DNA of 64,000 nt from Pseudomonas fluorescens HK44 (GTDB lineage Bacteria; Pseudomonadota; Gammaproteobacteria; Pseudomonadales; Pseudomonadaceae). Location: NCBI RefSeq assembly GCF_000217955.3, contig NZ_AFOY02000004.1, positions 1 through 64,000 of the forward strand, read 5' to 3'. The notes beneath the pieces were generated by a model. The model was given only the letters and a program-made list of their open reading frames with translations, searched no databases and was not told where the DNA came from. Both the position numbers and the translations under genes were made by a program. This document shows positions 25,425 through 31,944 of this stretch, one piece after another. Within the stretch, counting starts at the first letter, position 1, and each line of letters starts with the position of its first letter.

Positions 25425-25540
25425 CGCGACACCGCCACAGGCAGGCTGATCTGCCGAGGCGCGCCGGTTTCTTTGAATAGGCTGTATTGCATGAGCCAGA
25501 TGGTCAGGCCACAGGCGAGGATCCAGTAGAAGGTCTTCAT
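25421..25540 (-). CDS. 39-residue membrane microprotein
   Basis: MKTFYWILACGLTIWLMQYS is a membrane-spanning or signal-like segment, followed by a polar tail. A strong GGAGG ribosome site and a 4-base overlap downstream support it. Confidence 0.55.
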   Translation of the reverse strand: MKTFYWILACGLTIWLMQYSLFKETGAPRQISLPVAVSR

Positions 25541-25542
25541 TG

Positions 25543-25674
25543 CTACTCCCTCCAATACTGAATCGGCACAAAGGTGTATTGCCCTGGTCCGTGCCGATGG
25601 ACCCGCCACAGGTCCAAGTCGATGCGCTTCAGGAGTTCGTCGAAGGTGCAAATGCGAGTGGCGAGGCGTTTCAT
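25543..25674 (-). CDS. 43-residue phage protein
   Basis: MKRLATRICTFDELLKRIDL... ends YTFVPIQYWRE. The start overlaps the upstream stop by 4 bases. A small basic protein with no recognised family. Confidence 0.5.
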   Translation of the reverse strand: MKRLATRICTFDELLKRIDLDLWRVHRHGPGQYTFVPIQYWRE

Positions 25675-25868
25675 GGAGACACCTCAACCAGCCGGCCTCT
25701 AGGGTCTATATCCCAGTCGCCCTCCATGAATGCGCCGTTGTCACGGCAATGATGACGCCAGCTGCCTTTCACTGGGCATTCAAGCTCGCATACGAGGGTT
25801 TCGCGCGGACGCTTGAGAACCCCTTCCAACTCTTCGTCGATCAGGGTTTTTACCAGGGAAGTTGTCAT
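25671..25868 (-). CDS. Small phage hypothetical protein
   Basis: 65 residues: MTTSLVKTLIDEELEGVLKR, then two Cys (CELECPV) and an acidic end. Coupled to both neighbours by 4-base overlaps. Confidence 0.5.
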   Translation of the reverse strand: MTTSLVKTLIDEELEGVLKRPRETLVCELECPVKGSWRHHCRDNGAFMEGDWDIDPRGRLVEVSP

Positions 25869-26026
25869 TCCGGATCTCCATGCCGATCGTGTCGGGCGTC
25901 GTCGAAGCCGAGCTGCCAGCTGAACGCCTCGTTACTGCCGTACTCATACGGGTTGCAAGTGGTCTTGCCGTAGGCCAGGAAGCCTTCGCCGTACTTGCAG
26001 TTGGGATTCACAGTTATCTTGAGCAT
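25865..26026 (-). CDS. Ribosome-modulation-factor-like small protein
   Basis: 53 residues with NPYEYGSNEAFSWQLGFDDA, the NPY...W..GF..A pattern of Rmf/CrpP-like proteins. In hosts such proteins bind ribosomes or other targets; a phage role is unproven. AAGGAG lies 8 bases before the ATG. The start lies within the upstream gene (13-base overlap). Confidence 0.5.
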   Translation of the reverse strand: MLKITVNPNCKYGEGFLAYGKTTCNPYEYGSNEAFSWQLGFDDARHDRHGDPE

Positions 26027-26226
26027 GCAGACAACTCCTTGCGCTGCCGGCTGATCTTCAGCAGCTTGGCGCTGTAGTGGTGGAATTCTTCGGCGGTGAT
26101 GTCGCTGGCGGTGAAGTGGCGGACGATCAGGCCCTCAGTGAGGGTTTCGTCAAGATCGGTCGCCTCTGGCAGTTCAAGGGCTTCCAGTGCCCGGTCGATG
26201 GCGATGTGCGGGCTCAAAATCCGCAC
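26014..26226 (-). CDS. Small phage hypothetical protein
   Basis: 70 residues, helical and acidic in the first half, basic at the end (KLLKISRQRKEL). Overlaps neighbours on both sides. No family recognised. Confidence 0.5.
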   Translation of the reverse strand: MRILSPHIAIDRALEALELPEATDLDETLTEGLIVRHFTASDITAEEFHHYSAKLLKISRQRKELSACSR

Positions 26227-26663
26227 CGTCGCTTTTCATGGTCAGCTTCGCGCTTGGCCTCGATGTACTCGTCGACCTTGCTCTCGACCAGCGCATCAGC
26301 CAGGGCATGAATGACCGTGCCTTCGCCCTGATGAGGCCCTAGCGCCGAGACTGCCCACTTGTACAGATGGTCATCCGTATGGCCGCGACGGACGATCTCG
26401 ATCAGGATCTTTTCGATTCCGCACTCCTGGTCTAGCTGGGCTTCCATGTGGGTGACCACGGAGCGGACCAGATCCTTGTGCCGGACCAGTTCGCGCTCAC
26501 GCCCCCAAGGGTTCGGGGCATAGGCGGACCCTTGGTCCATAAGGTCCTCTATTGCCGCCTTCTTCCACTCGGCGACGTCTTGCTCGTCAACCGGCGCCTC
26601 TTCGTCTTCCGGAGGCAGCATGTTGTCGTACCGCGCCTGGCAATCTCTCAGTGCTTCTTGCAT
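26214..26663 (-). CDS. Phage hypothetical protein
   Basis: 149 residues, acidic N-half (PPEDEEAPVDEQDVAEWK) and helical C-half. Overlaps its neighbours by 13-16 bases. Function unknown. Confidence 0.55.
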   Translation of the reverse strand: MQEALRDCQARYDNMLPPEDEEAPVDEQDVAEWKKAAIEDLMDQGSAYAPNPWGRERELVRHKDLVRSVVTHMEAQLDQECGIEKILIEIVRRGHTDDHLYKWAVSALGPHQGEGTVIHALADALVESKVDEYIEAKREADHEKRRCGF

Positions 26664-26791
26664 GGCCGAACCCTCCGACGTTTAACCGCTGGCACGAACA
26701 CGCACGCCAGGCCGTAAAGCTCTGCATTCGAAAAGCATGTACGCAGGAGAAGCGCGTCGGCTTCACGGTTGCGCGGGATGCTGGTGTTCAT
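26648..26791 (-). CDS. 47-residue phage protein
   Basis: MNTSIPRNREADALLLRTCF... with a very basic end (VKRRRVRPCKKH). The GGAGG site 5 bases before the ATG fixes the start at 26791. Unknown role. Confidence 0.5.
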   Translation of the reverse strand: MNTSIPRNREADALLLRTCFSNAELYGLACVFVPAVKRRRVRPCKKH

Positions 26792-26997
26792 GATTTCCTC
26801 CAACTGTTTGGTTGCTGAAAACACTCGGCTGCACTCATCCATTCCACTGGTTGCCGTTGGGCGTGGAGGGGAGTGCATGCGGGTGGATTCGGAGGGAAGT
26901 GGGTGCAGGCGGCCGGCACGTCCCGGCACGTATCAGGTCTGGCCACGCCGACTCGCGCAGCCCCTCGATTCACCTGCAAAGAAGAGCAATAAATGAA

Positions 26998-27576
26998 TTA
27001 ACGAATGAATAATCTGCGGACGGGGCGGACGCGGAGCTCGTTGACCTTGACGCCGCCGTAGTAGGAGTAGCCACCACCGAAGACCATGGTGAACGCGAAG
27101 TCGGCGGAGCGCTGCGTGCTGGTCCAGTACGCCCCTTTGGTAATCAGTCCATTCACCCACACCTGGTGCATATCTGCAGGTGAGCCTAGGAAGAAGTCAT
27201 GGTGACCGTCGGCGGTGTATTTGGCGGCGGCGTTGGCGGCAGGGCGATCACCTTCCGATACAAGCTGCTCGGTGTTCCTCATGCCGTCCCACTTGCTTGT
27301 GGCGCCAGATTCGATACCGCGACCGCCCCATGCGTGCTCACCGACGTCCTCGGTGGCGAGGATGAGGTAGTGGAAAGGAGCACCTTCGCGAGCTGGAACT
27401 GGGCCGCCATTCACACCGCCTTGGCCGGGCCAGTAATCGCCCAGCGCCGGAATGAAGTCGGTGGCCTGAGTGTTGGCTGGCGCGGCACCGACAAGGCCGG
27501 TCAGCACTTGTAGAGCCAGCGCGGCGCAAGGAGTGGTTAGTGTGGTTGCGCCGTGGTTTACGGTAATCAGTTGCAT
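26998..27576 (-). CDS. DGR target protein 3 (remote C-type-lectin-like variable protein)
   Basis: 192 residues, an intact homologue of target 2. It begins MQLITVNHGATTLTTPCAAL with a hydrophobic stretch, then PALGDYWPGQGGVNGGPV, HYLILATEDVGEHAWGGRG, ADGHHDFFLG and YWTSTQRSA leading into VR3 at residues about 155-188. This is the C-type lectin fold of DGR targets. It lies 7.1 kb upstream of the TR on the same strand. The start at 27576 has AAGGAA upstream; 27615 lacks one. The hydrophobic start resembles a weak signal or membrane anchor but is not a clear signal peptide. It is followed by 206 bp without a gene. Confidence 0.9.
   Translation of the reverse strand: MQLITVNHGATTLTTPCAALALQVLTGLVGAAPANTQATDFIPALGDYWPGQGGVNGGPVPAREGAPFHYLILATEDVGEHAWGGRGIESGATSKWDGMRNTEQLVSEGDRPAANAAAKYTADGHHDFFLGSPADMHQVWVNGLITKGAYWTSTQRSADFAFTMVFGGGYSYYGGVKVNELRVRPVRRLFIR
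27015..27116 (-). repeat. DGR variable repeat 3 (VR3)
   Basis: 102 bp (99 TR-equivalent plus one inserted codon). About 18 substitutions, all at TR adenines, with a 3-bp in-frame insertion in the run between the GGG and VNEL codons. The 26-bp GC-rich end is identical to the TR. Confidence 0.93.
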
Positions 27577-27652
27577 GATTGGGTTCCTTGTCGGGATTGT
27601 TCGTTGCCTTCCCACTGCCGACGATCCATCGACACTGGTGAAAATCGTGGGT

Positions 27653-27742
27653 TTACGCAGCTTGAGCCGAGCGGGTGTCGGGCAGCTTCGGGCTTGGCGC
27701 GTCTTGCGTGATGAAGACGTAAAGCCAGAGAAGGGCGATCAT
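27653..27742 (-). CDS. 29-residue membrane microprotein
   Basis: MIALLWLYVFITQDAPSPKL..., a hydrophobic N-terminus and polar tail, with GGAGC ahead of the ATG. It resembles the microprotein at 16588 in its first residues. Weakly supported. Confidence 0.35.
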   Translation of the reverse strand: MIALLWLYVFITQDAPSPKLPDTRSAQAA

Positions 27743-27928
27743 GATTTGTGCTCCATGGGAGTGAATGAAGAAAGCCCGAGGGGTAGTCGGGCTTTCCAAT
27801 CAACCAGACCGCAAGCCAGAAACAGCTGGCCGCGATCTGTGAGCCGGTCGCACTCTGCTGGAGTCGGCGACCGGGTGTTTCGTCAGTGGTGTGATGCAGG
27901 GGGCCGCATTGCGCGGTGTGGACTCTTC

Positions 27929-28065
27929 CGCATCGGGGTGTGATCTGGCAGGGATTCGAACCCAAAAGACTTACGTCGATTTCGGCAGCGCTACCTAGTC
28001 GACCGCACCGGCTATACCGGGCACCCTGATCCGCCGAGTGAAACTCCAGATCACACCCCGATGCG
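27929..28065 (-). other. tRNA-like element closed by a 20-bp perfect inverted repeat
   Basis: On the minus strand, arms at 28046-28065 and 27929-27948 pair perfectly over 20 bp. The 97 nt between them end in GGGTTCGAATCCC, a T-arm hallmark, directly before CCAGATC, which pairs as a 7-bp acceptor with GATCTGG. A possible anticodon stem is poor and position 33 would be C, so this is not a normal tRNA. The 376-bp gap 27743-28118 holds nothing else I can name. A degenerate tRNA or a structured phage RNA are both possible. Confidence 0.45.
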
Positions 28066-28118
28066 CTCTCATAGAGAGGATCGGGCAGTTTTCGTCAGAC
28101 TGACGTGGCGCTGGTTGT

Positions 28119-28562
28119 TCAGCCTTCACGAACTCGGCTGATCGAGTTCGGCTCATTCAGAAATGGCGACAACCTCAGCTGAAGCATTTTCACGTGGTCG
28201 GCCTGCTGGTCGATCAGACCGCGAATGTCTTTGACTTCGTAGAACTGCATCAACTGCTGAACCTCCGTGTCGGGCATTGGAATTGTCCGTGGCTTCATAT
28301 CTGCCACGCGCACGGTGTAAACCTTGTCCTCGCTTATCCCGCAGACAATCACACGAGCTACTGCTTCCATGTTGCCCTTGTGAATCGTTGCAGTTGGCGG
28401 GGACTGGATCGGCACATCCACCCAAGTGTTCGACTGATAGGTGCCGACCACCTTGTGGGTGTAGATCTCGTTCGGCACGCCGTGGCGTTTCATCTCGATC
28501 AGCGCGTAATCGCCAAAGCTGGGGAACGATGATTTAGCTAAGTCGTAATTGAATTCACTCAT
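28119..28562 (-). CDS. Phage hypothetical protein
   Basis: 147 residues, soluble. The central part (THKVVGTYQSNTWVDVPIQS, then ARVIVCGISEDKVYTVRVAD) looks like a small beta-domain, and the C-terminus is helical. GGGAGT lies before the ATG. One of the first genes of the leftward operon. Function unknown. Confidence 0.6.
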   Translation of the reverse strand: MSEFNYDLAKSSFPSFGDYALIEMKRHGVPNEIYTHKVVGTYQSNTWVDVPIQSPPTATIHKGNMEAVARVIVCGISEDKVYTVRVADMKPRTIPMPDTEVQQLMQFYEVKDIRGLIDQQADHVKMLQLRLSPFLNEPNSISRVREG

Positions 28563-28636
28563 TTGTGACTCCCGTTGATTTCCAATGCCGCCTCATCGAA
28601 GCGGCATCAGTAAATCTGTGGGTATTGCCTTTCTCC

Positions 28637-28792
28637 TCAGTAACCCAGCCAACCCAGCACTTCTTCACCGCTGTATTCTTCGCGGTCGCCAATGTCCTGC
28701 ATGAACTCGACGAACGATGAACCGTGCTTGTCGATCTCTCGGCGAGCTTCTTCTCGGCTGACGGTGGCATCGCAGGCTTCTTGGTAGTTCAT
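28637..28792 (-). CDS. Small phage protein, first gene after PL
   Basis: 51 residues, MNYQEACDATVSREEARREI ... YSGEEVLGWLGY, a small acidic family found in early phage operons. AAGGAG precedes the ATG at 28792. The frame stays open back to an ATG at 29008 with an AAGG site just past the nut-like hairpin. A 123-residue form with a basic N-terminal extension, in the position of lambda N, is therefore possible but unproven. Confidence 0.65.
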   Translation of the reverse strand: MNYQEACDATVSREEARREIDKHGSSFVEFMQDIGDREEYSGEEVLGWLGY

Positions 28793-29024
28793 GGCGCTGC
28801 TCCTTTTCGGGGTGATTTTCCAGATGACCCTGTCGCCAAGGTCATCGAGGAAATCTGTTCGCCGTGACCCGCTACTGGCGTCGGCCACTGGCTTGAATCT
28901 CTTGTTGTTTGTCTGATCGCGGCTCTGCCCATCAGAAAACTGTTTTCGGTGCTTTACGCTGCACACCCGGGTCAGTTGCCAACCCTCTGAACCGTTAGGC
29001 CGGTTCATCGCTGCCTTCTTGCTG

Positions 29025-29070
29025 GCCGGTGTTGATCCGGCAGTCTTGAAGCTGGTGCATCTAAAGAGCG
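29025..29070 (-). promoter_or_regulatory. nut-like site: boxA plus hairpin in the PL leader
   Basis: On the minus strand CGCTCTTTA (29070-29062) matches boxA. Twenty bases later GCCGG-ATCAACA-CCGGC (29041-29025) forms a boxB-like hairpin. The order and position, 60-110 bases after the PL promoter, are those of lambda nutL. It suggests processive antitermination of the leftward operon, which contains internal terminators. Confidence 0.5.
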
Positions 29071-29132
29071 GTCGGTCCTTTTCAGGCCCTTCGCTGCCGG
29101 TCCCTTGTTAGGTGCTCGGTGGCGATGGGTGA

Positions 29133-29161
29133 AATATAGGATAGCCTTTATTTCGAGTCAA
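29133..29161 (-). promoter_or_regulatory. Leftward early promoter PL
   Basis: TTGACT (-35, 29161-29156), a 17-bp spacer, and TATATT (-10, 29138-29133) on the minus strand. Both elements overlap CI-type operators. It drives genes from 28792 down toward the DGR and integrase. Confidence 0.85.
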
Positions 29162-29174
29162 CAGGCTTGCCTTT
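29136..29174. promoter_or_regulatory. OL: two repressor operators
   Basis: ATAGGATAGCCTTT at 29136-29149 and ACAGGCTTGCCTTT at 29161-29174 match the AAAGGnnnnCCTTT palindrome found three times at OR, each with one arm imperfect. Centres are 25 bp apart, and they cover the -10 and -35 of PL. Confidence 0.8.
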
Positions 29175-29192
29175 ATTTTTTTGCTCGGGCAC

Positions 29193-29217
29193 AAAAAATC
29201 CCGCTCAGTGGCGGGAT
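29193..29217 (-). terminator. Terminator upstream of PL
   Basis: TCCCGC/GCGGGA stem with a 6-nt loop followed by T6 on the minus strand. It insulates PL from the genes to its right. Confidence 0.8.
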
Positions 29218-29387
29218 CATAAATTCGGGTGGGATGTCAGGGGCGTAAAAAAGCCCACACGATGGCGGGCCAATGCCGAGAGAAAGGAGTTTAAGACTCG
29301 GCGAACTCAGTGTAAGCGGTATATGCGGTATTGCAAGGCGAGAACCAAAAAGCCCGCGCTGGACGGCCTCATCTATCCGGGACTGGT

Positions 29388-29633
29388 TCAGTCTTCTGGA
29401 TCGATCTCTTCCTCTGGTTTCCACCTGGCAACCAGGTTAGCCATCAGCTCGGCAATGGCGTCACTGTTGTCCGCCAGTACCTCTAGATGCTCGCTGACTC
29501 GGCCATATGTATCCGTGGAGCCGCGCTGATCAATCCAGATGCTGATCTCTTCGATCGCGCAACCGAGCGCCATGATGTTCTGGTTGAGGCGGTAGAGCAG
29601 GGCGGGGGTCGGATCGTCGGGAAGGGTCGGCAT
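29388..29633 (-). CDS. Small conserved phage protein
   Basis: 81 residues, MPTLPDDPTPALLYRLNQNI ... WIDQRGSTDTYG, a helical protein common in Pseudomonas prophages with no known role. GGAGGAAAT lies before the ATG. Terminators flank it on both sides (29673-29701 upstream, 29193-29217 downstream). Confidence 0.65.
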   Translation of the reverse strand: MPTLPDDPTPALLYRLNQNIMALGCAIEEISIWIDQRGSTDTYGRVSEHLEVLADNSDAIAELMANLVARWKPEEEIDPED

Positions 29634-29672
29634 GGCATTTCCTCCATTAGAGAAGGAAAGGGTAGCAGCGGC

Positions 29673-29701
29673 CAAAAAAATGGCCCGCATGAGGGCGGAC
29701 C
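29673..29701 (-). terminator. Imperfect hairpin with T-run, leftward
   Basis: A GGTCCGC/GCGGGCC stem with one mismatch, then ATTTTTTT on the minus strand. Probably a second stop after the P63C gene. Confidence 0.5.
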
Positions 29702-29857
29702 TAAGGGAATCCTTGAAGGGAGTGTCACTGATACGTCAGCTGAGGTCAGTGTAGGTCGAAAGGAAGAGGGCGCCAGGTCGATACGAAAAGCTCCGTACTC
29801 GGCGGGCTTGGCCATTCAAGGAGCCTCGCCCCTATGCGTGAATACCGATTCAATAAT

Positions 29858-29883
29858 ATAAAAGCCCGGCGCTGGGCCGGGCT
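29858..29883 (-). terminator. Terminator of the P63C gene
   Basis: AGCCCGGC/GCCGGGCT, 8-bp stem with 5-nt loop, followed by TTTTATATT on the minus strand, 20 bases past the P63C stop. Confidence 0.85.
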
Positions 29884-29903
29884 TGAGGCGAAATGCGATC
29901 TTC

Positions 29904-30884
29904 CTAGTCTTCAGCAAGTTTCAGGTCGAGCTCTTGTTGTGTACCAAATCTCGCGGAAAATTTCTTTTCGTAGTCAGCGCTTGAACTTGATGACTCGGCC
30001 ATCTCCAAAATGCGGCCCATGTGAATACGTAGTGCTCGAGCGCCAATTTCATTGAGGAACTGGAAGAGTTTCTTCTTTTTTGGGTCTCGATCCCTCAGAG
30101 CGCGGAGTAGCTCAAGAATCTTTCCGCTGCTTTGAGCGAGGGGATAGTAAATGTGCCGGCGAGTGAGGTGCATCAACTTCCATGGTTTACCTCTAGCGGG
30201 CACTGGAATTTGGTAGAGTCGGTGCCAAGCAAGATAGAGCTCATTAGGGAATTCCTGCTCGTACTTCCGAGCCTCTTCCTGCACAAAATGTTTGAAGGCT
30301 GCAACGATTTCTTCTCTGGTTCTGTCGAACCCGGAAAGAGCATAAACCAGTCCAGTAATACCAGCTTTTGCCGAGGCGTTCAGGATGATGTGAGCTTGCC
30401 TGGCGGCGTTGACCTGGGACGGCAGCAATTTCCCGTCATTTTCGACCGCAATTACTACCTTGCAGATATCGATAAGGATTGTTACATCATAGCCATTAAG
30501 CTGCCTAGGCGGCTGATTGTGGCCCACGGGAGGCCCTTGAAAAACAAGAGGATTATCTAACTTTTCGCGGAGTTCTGGCCCGACGTAAGCAGATATCGTT
30601 TTCCCGCTTACGAAGCGTGGAAGACGACTCCCCCCCTCCCCAAGACCTAGCGCTTCACCCATACCACGCTGGCTTATTACCGCTGTCTTCCTATCGTCAT
30701 CAAGAACGTAACATTCGACGTCGAATCCAAAATCGGTGCTGAAATTTCCTTTGTGCGTGGCGCGCATTGGCTTATCTCCCCAGCGAGCTGCAGCGGCTTT
30801 CTTCGCTATCGCTTTTCGCTCTGCTTCCGTTAGAGCTTCCGCTCTTGCTATACCGCCTTTAGCTTTTCCAGATGGTTCCGACAT
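29904..30884 (-). CDS. P63C domain-containing protein (moron)
   Basis: 326 residues. A short basic N-terminus (KAIAKKAAAARWG), a BRO/KilA-like stretch (VISQRGMGEALGLGEGG ... LPRFVSGK), and a P63C domain of about 110 residues (NELYLAWHRLYQIPV ... HLTRRHIYYPLA). P63C proteins are found in phages and plasmids; their function is not established. The gene is an isolated unit with its own promoter, operator cluster, upstream terminator and downstream terminator, more AT-rich than its neighbours. The start at 30884 lies within one of the operator-like motifs. Confidence 0.8.
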   Translation of the reverse strand: MSEPSGKAKGGIARAEALTEAERKAIAKKAAAARWGDKPMRATHKGNFSTDFGFDVECYVLDDDRKTAVISQRGMGEALGLGEGGSRLPRFVSGKTISAYVGPELREKLDNPLVFQGPPVGHNQPPRQLNGYDVTILIDICKVVIAVENDGKLLPSQVNAARQAHIILNASAKAGITGLVYALSGFDRTREEIVAAFKHFVQEEARKYEQEFPNELYLAWHRLYQIPVPARGKPWKLMHLTRRHIYYPLAQSSGKILELLRALRDRDPKKKKLFQFLNEIGARALRIHMGRILEMAESSSSSADYEKKFSARFGTQQELDLKLAED

Positions 30885-30968
30885 GCAAGCATCCTCACTT
30901 TTGTATGCTTGCATAGTATTGGTATGGGCTGGGGAAGTGCAAGCATAAAAAAGGCGCCATGCTTGCAA
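30883..30968 (-). promoter_or_regulatory. P63C promoter with four ATGCTTGCAT-type motifs
   Basis: The motif occurs at 30883-30892, 30905-30914, 30937-30946 and 30959-30968 in either orientation. Two of them make a 10-bp perfect inverted repeat (30904-30913 with 30938-30947). On the minus strand TTGCAC (30942-30937), 18 bp, TACTAT (30918-30913) fit a promoter lying between the arms. Autoregulation is likely, by inference. Confidence 0.7.
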
Positions 30969-30979
30969 AGCTGGCGCCT
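30949..30979 (-). terminator. Terminator upstream of the P63C promoter
   Basis: AGGCGCCA pairs with TGGCGCCT, with an extra GC/GC pair inside, followed by T6 on the minus strand. It ends the transcript from the CI-side genes. Confidence 0.75.
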
Positions 30980-31051
30980 CTGTAATTTCTTGTGCTATTC
31001 GGTTTTTCGGATGCTTATGTTTAATAAATATACAAATCCCCGCCACCCCAC

Positions 31052-31279
31052 CTACTCGGCCTTCCCCCGCACAATCCTTCCCGCTTTCACCTCATCAGCA
31101 TACGAAGTCAGCCGATCCGCATCCTCATAGAGTCTGCCGACCAGCTGCATCAGCTCCAGAGCATCAGCGTCACTGATCCGTTGCGCCAGCCTGCCGAGGT
31201 CAATGCAGGACTGTTCAAGGTTGAAGGCGATCCCTTTCAGGTCGCGCCTCAGGTCCTGCTCAGGTTTTGTCAGACCCAT
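31052..31279 (-). CDS. Small phage hypothetical protein
   Basis: 75 residues, helical, likely a two-helix bundle (LKGIAFNLEQSCIDLGRLAQ). AGGAGG before the ATG. Lies downstream of the CI gene on the same strand. Unknown role. Confidence 0.6.
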   Translation of the reverse strand: MGLTKPEQDLRRDLKGIAFNLEQSCIDLGRLAQRISDADALELMQLVGRLYEDADRLTSYADEVKAGRIVRGKAE

Positions 31280-31317
31280 GATGACCTCCTACAAATCCCC
31301 GCCGCGCCAGTTGGCAT

Positions 31318-31506
31318 TCAGCCTGCCATAGCCATTCTCAGCACTATCACAGCCTCAAGTAGCTTTTGTACCTGGGTCACGACAACCGAAGCCAGATCGT
31401 CACTCCCTGCTACTTGAAGAGCGTCCACAACATCGAGCAGTTTCTCCACCTCGACCTCGATGGCGTGGACGGATTCGCCTATATGGTATTGAAGTGAGTG
31501 CGCCAT
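31318..31506 (-). CDS. Small phage hypothetical protein
   Basis: 62 residues starting MAHSLQYHIGESVHAIEVEV, helical. The start at 31506 has GAGGAT upstream. Unknown role. Confidence 0.5.
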   Translation of the reverse strand: MAHSLQYHIGESVHAIEVEVEKLLDVVDALQVAGSDDLASVVVTQVQKLLEAVIVLRMAMAG

Positions 31507-31576
31507 CTTGGTCAATCCTCGCGCTAGATCTCCTACAAATCCCCGCCGCACCAGATGACTCGGCCCAAGAGGCTCA

Positions 31577-31879
31577 TCAGGCTTCTTCGGCCAGCCTCAG
31601 AAGATGGGTATATACCGTCTGGGCATCTGCAAACCTCAGGTGCCCACAGCTGGAGCAGGTGAGCTGAAAGGCAGCCGTGTAACCCCTTGCCAAGCCTTCG
31701 AATCGTATAGGAGTGGCCTTTCCCTTCAGGCTTTCGAGAATCCATTTCGAGGAGTCGCAGATCCAGCAGGACTTCATATGCCCAATTTCCTTGAGCGCGG
31801 CGCTTACCGCCGAAGATGGAAGATCAACTATCTTTTCCAGATCCTCGACCTTGTCCCTTTTTTTCTTGATGCCTGACAT
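31577..31879 (-). CDS. Small phage protein with zinc-ribbon-like cysteines
   Basis: 100 residues. CWICDSS near residue 38 and CSSCGHLRF near residue 75 form two CxxC pairs, a possible zinc ribbon. The N-terminus (VEDLEKIVDLPSSAVSAALK) looks like a winged-helix DNA-binding start. GAGAGG before the ATG. Confidence 0.6.
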   Translation of the reverse strand: MSGIKKKRDKVEDLEKIVDLPSSAVSAALKEIGHMKSCWICDSSKWILESLKGKATPIRFEGLARGYTAAFQLTCSSCGHLRFADAQTVYTHLLRLAEEA

Positions 31880-31944
31880 ATTGACCTCTCTACTATCGGG
31901 AGTTTGGCTTGCATCGCTGCGCCGGATCGCCAGACTTGGAATGC

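Noticed and set aside
19771..27116. CRISPR array based on four near-identical 100-bp repeats
   Set aside because: The repeats are dispersed, sit at gene ends, vary only at adenines and have no regular spacers or cas genes.
27929..28065. A normal tRNA or a tmRNA
   Set aside because: The anticodon arm is broken, the interior is too long for a tRNA and far too short for tmRNA with a tag frame. Kept only as a tRNA-like element.
28555..28770. A 71-codon minus-strand frame
   Set aside because: It is the alternate frame of the 51-residue protein at 28637-28792, Ser/Lys-rich, with no ribosome site.
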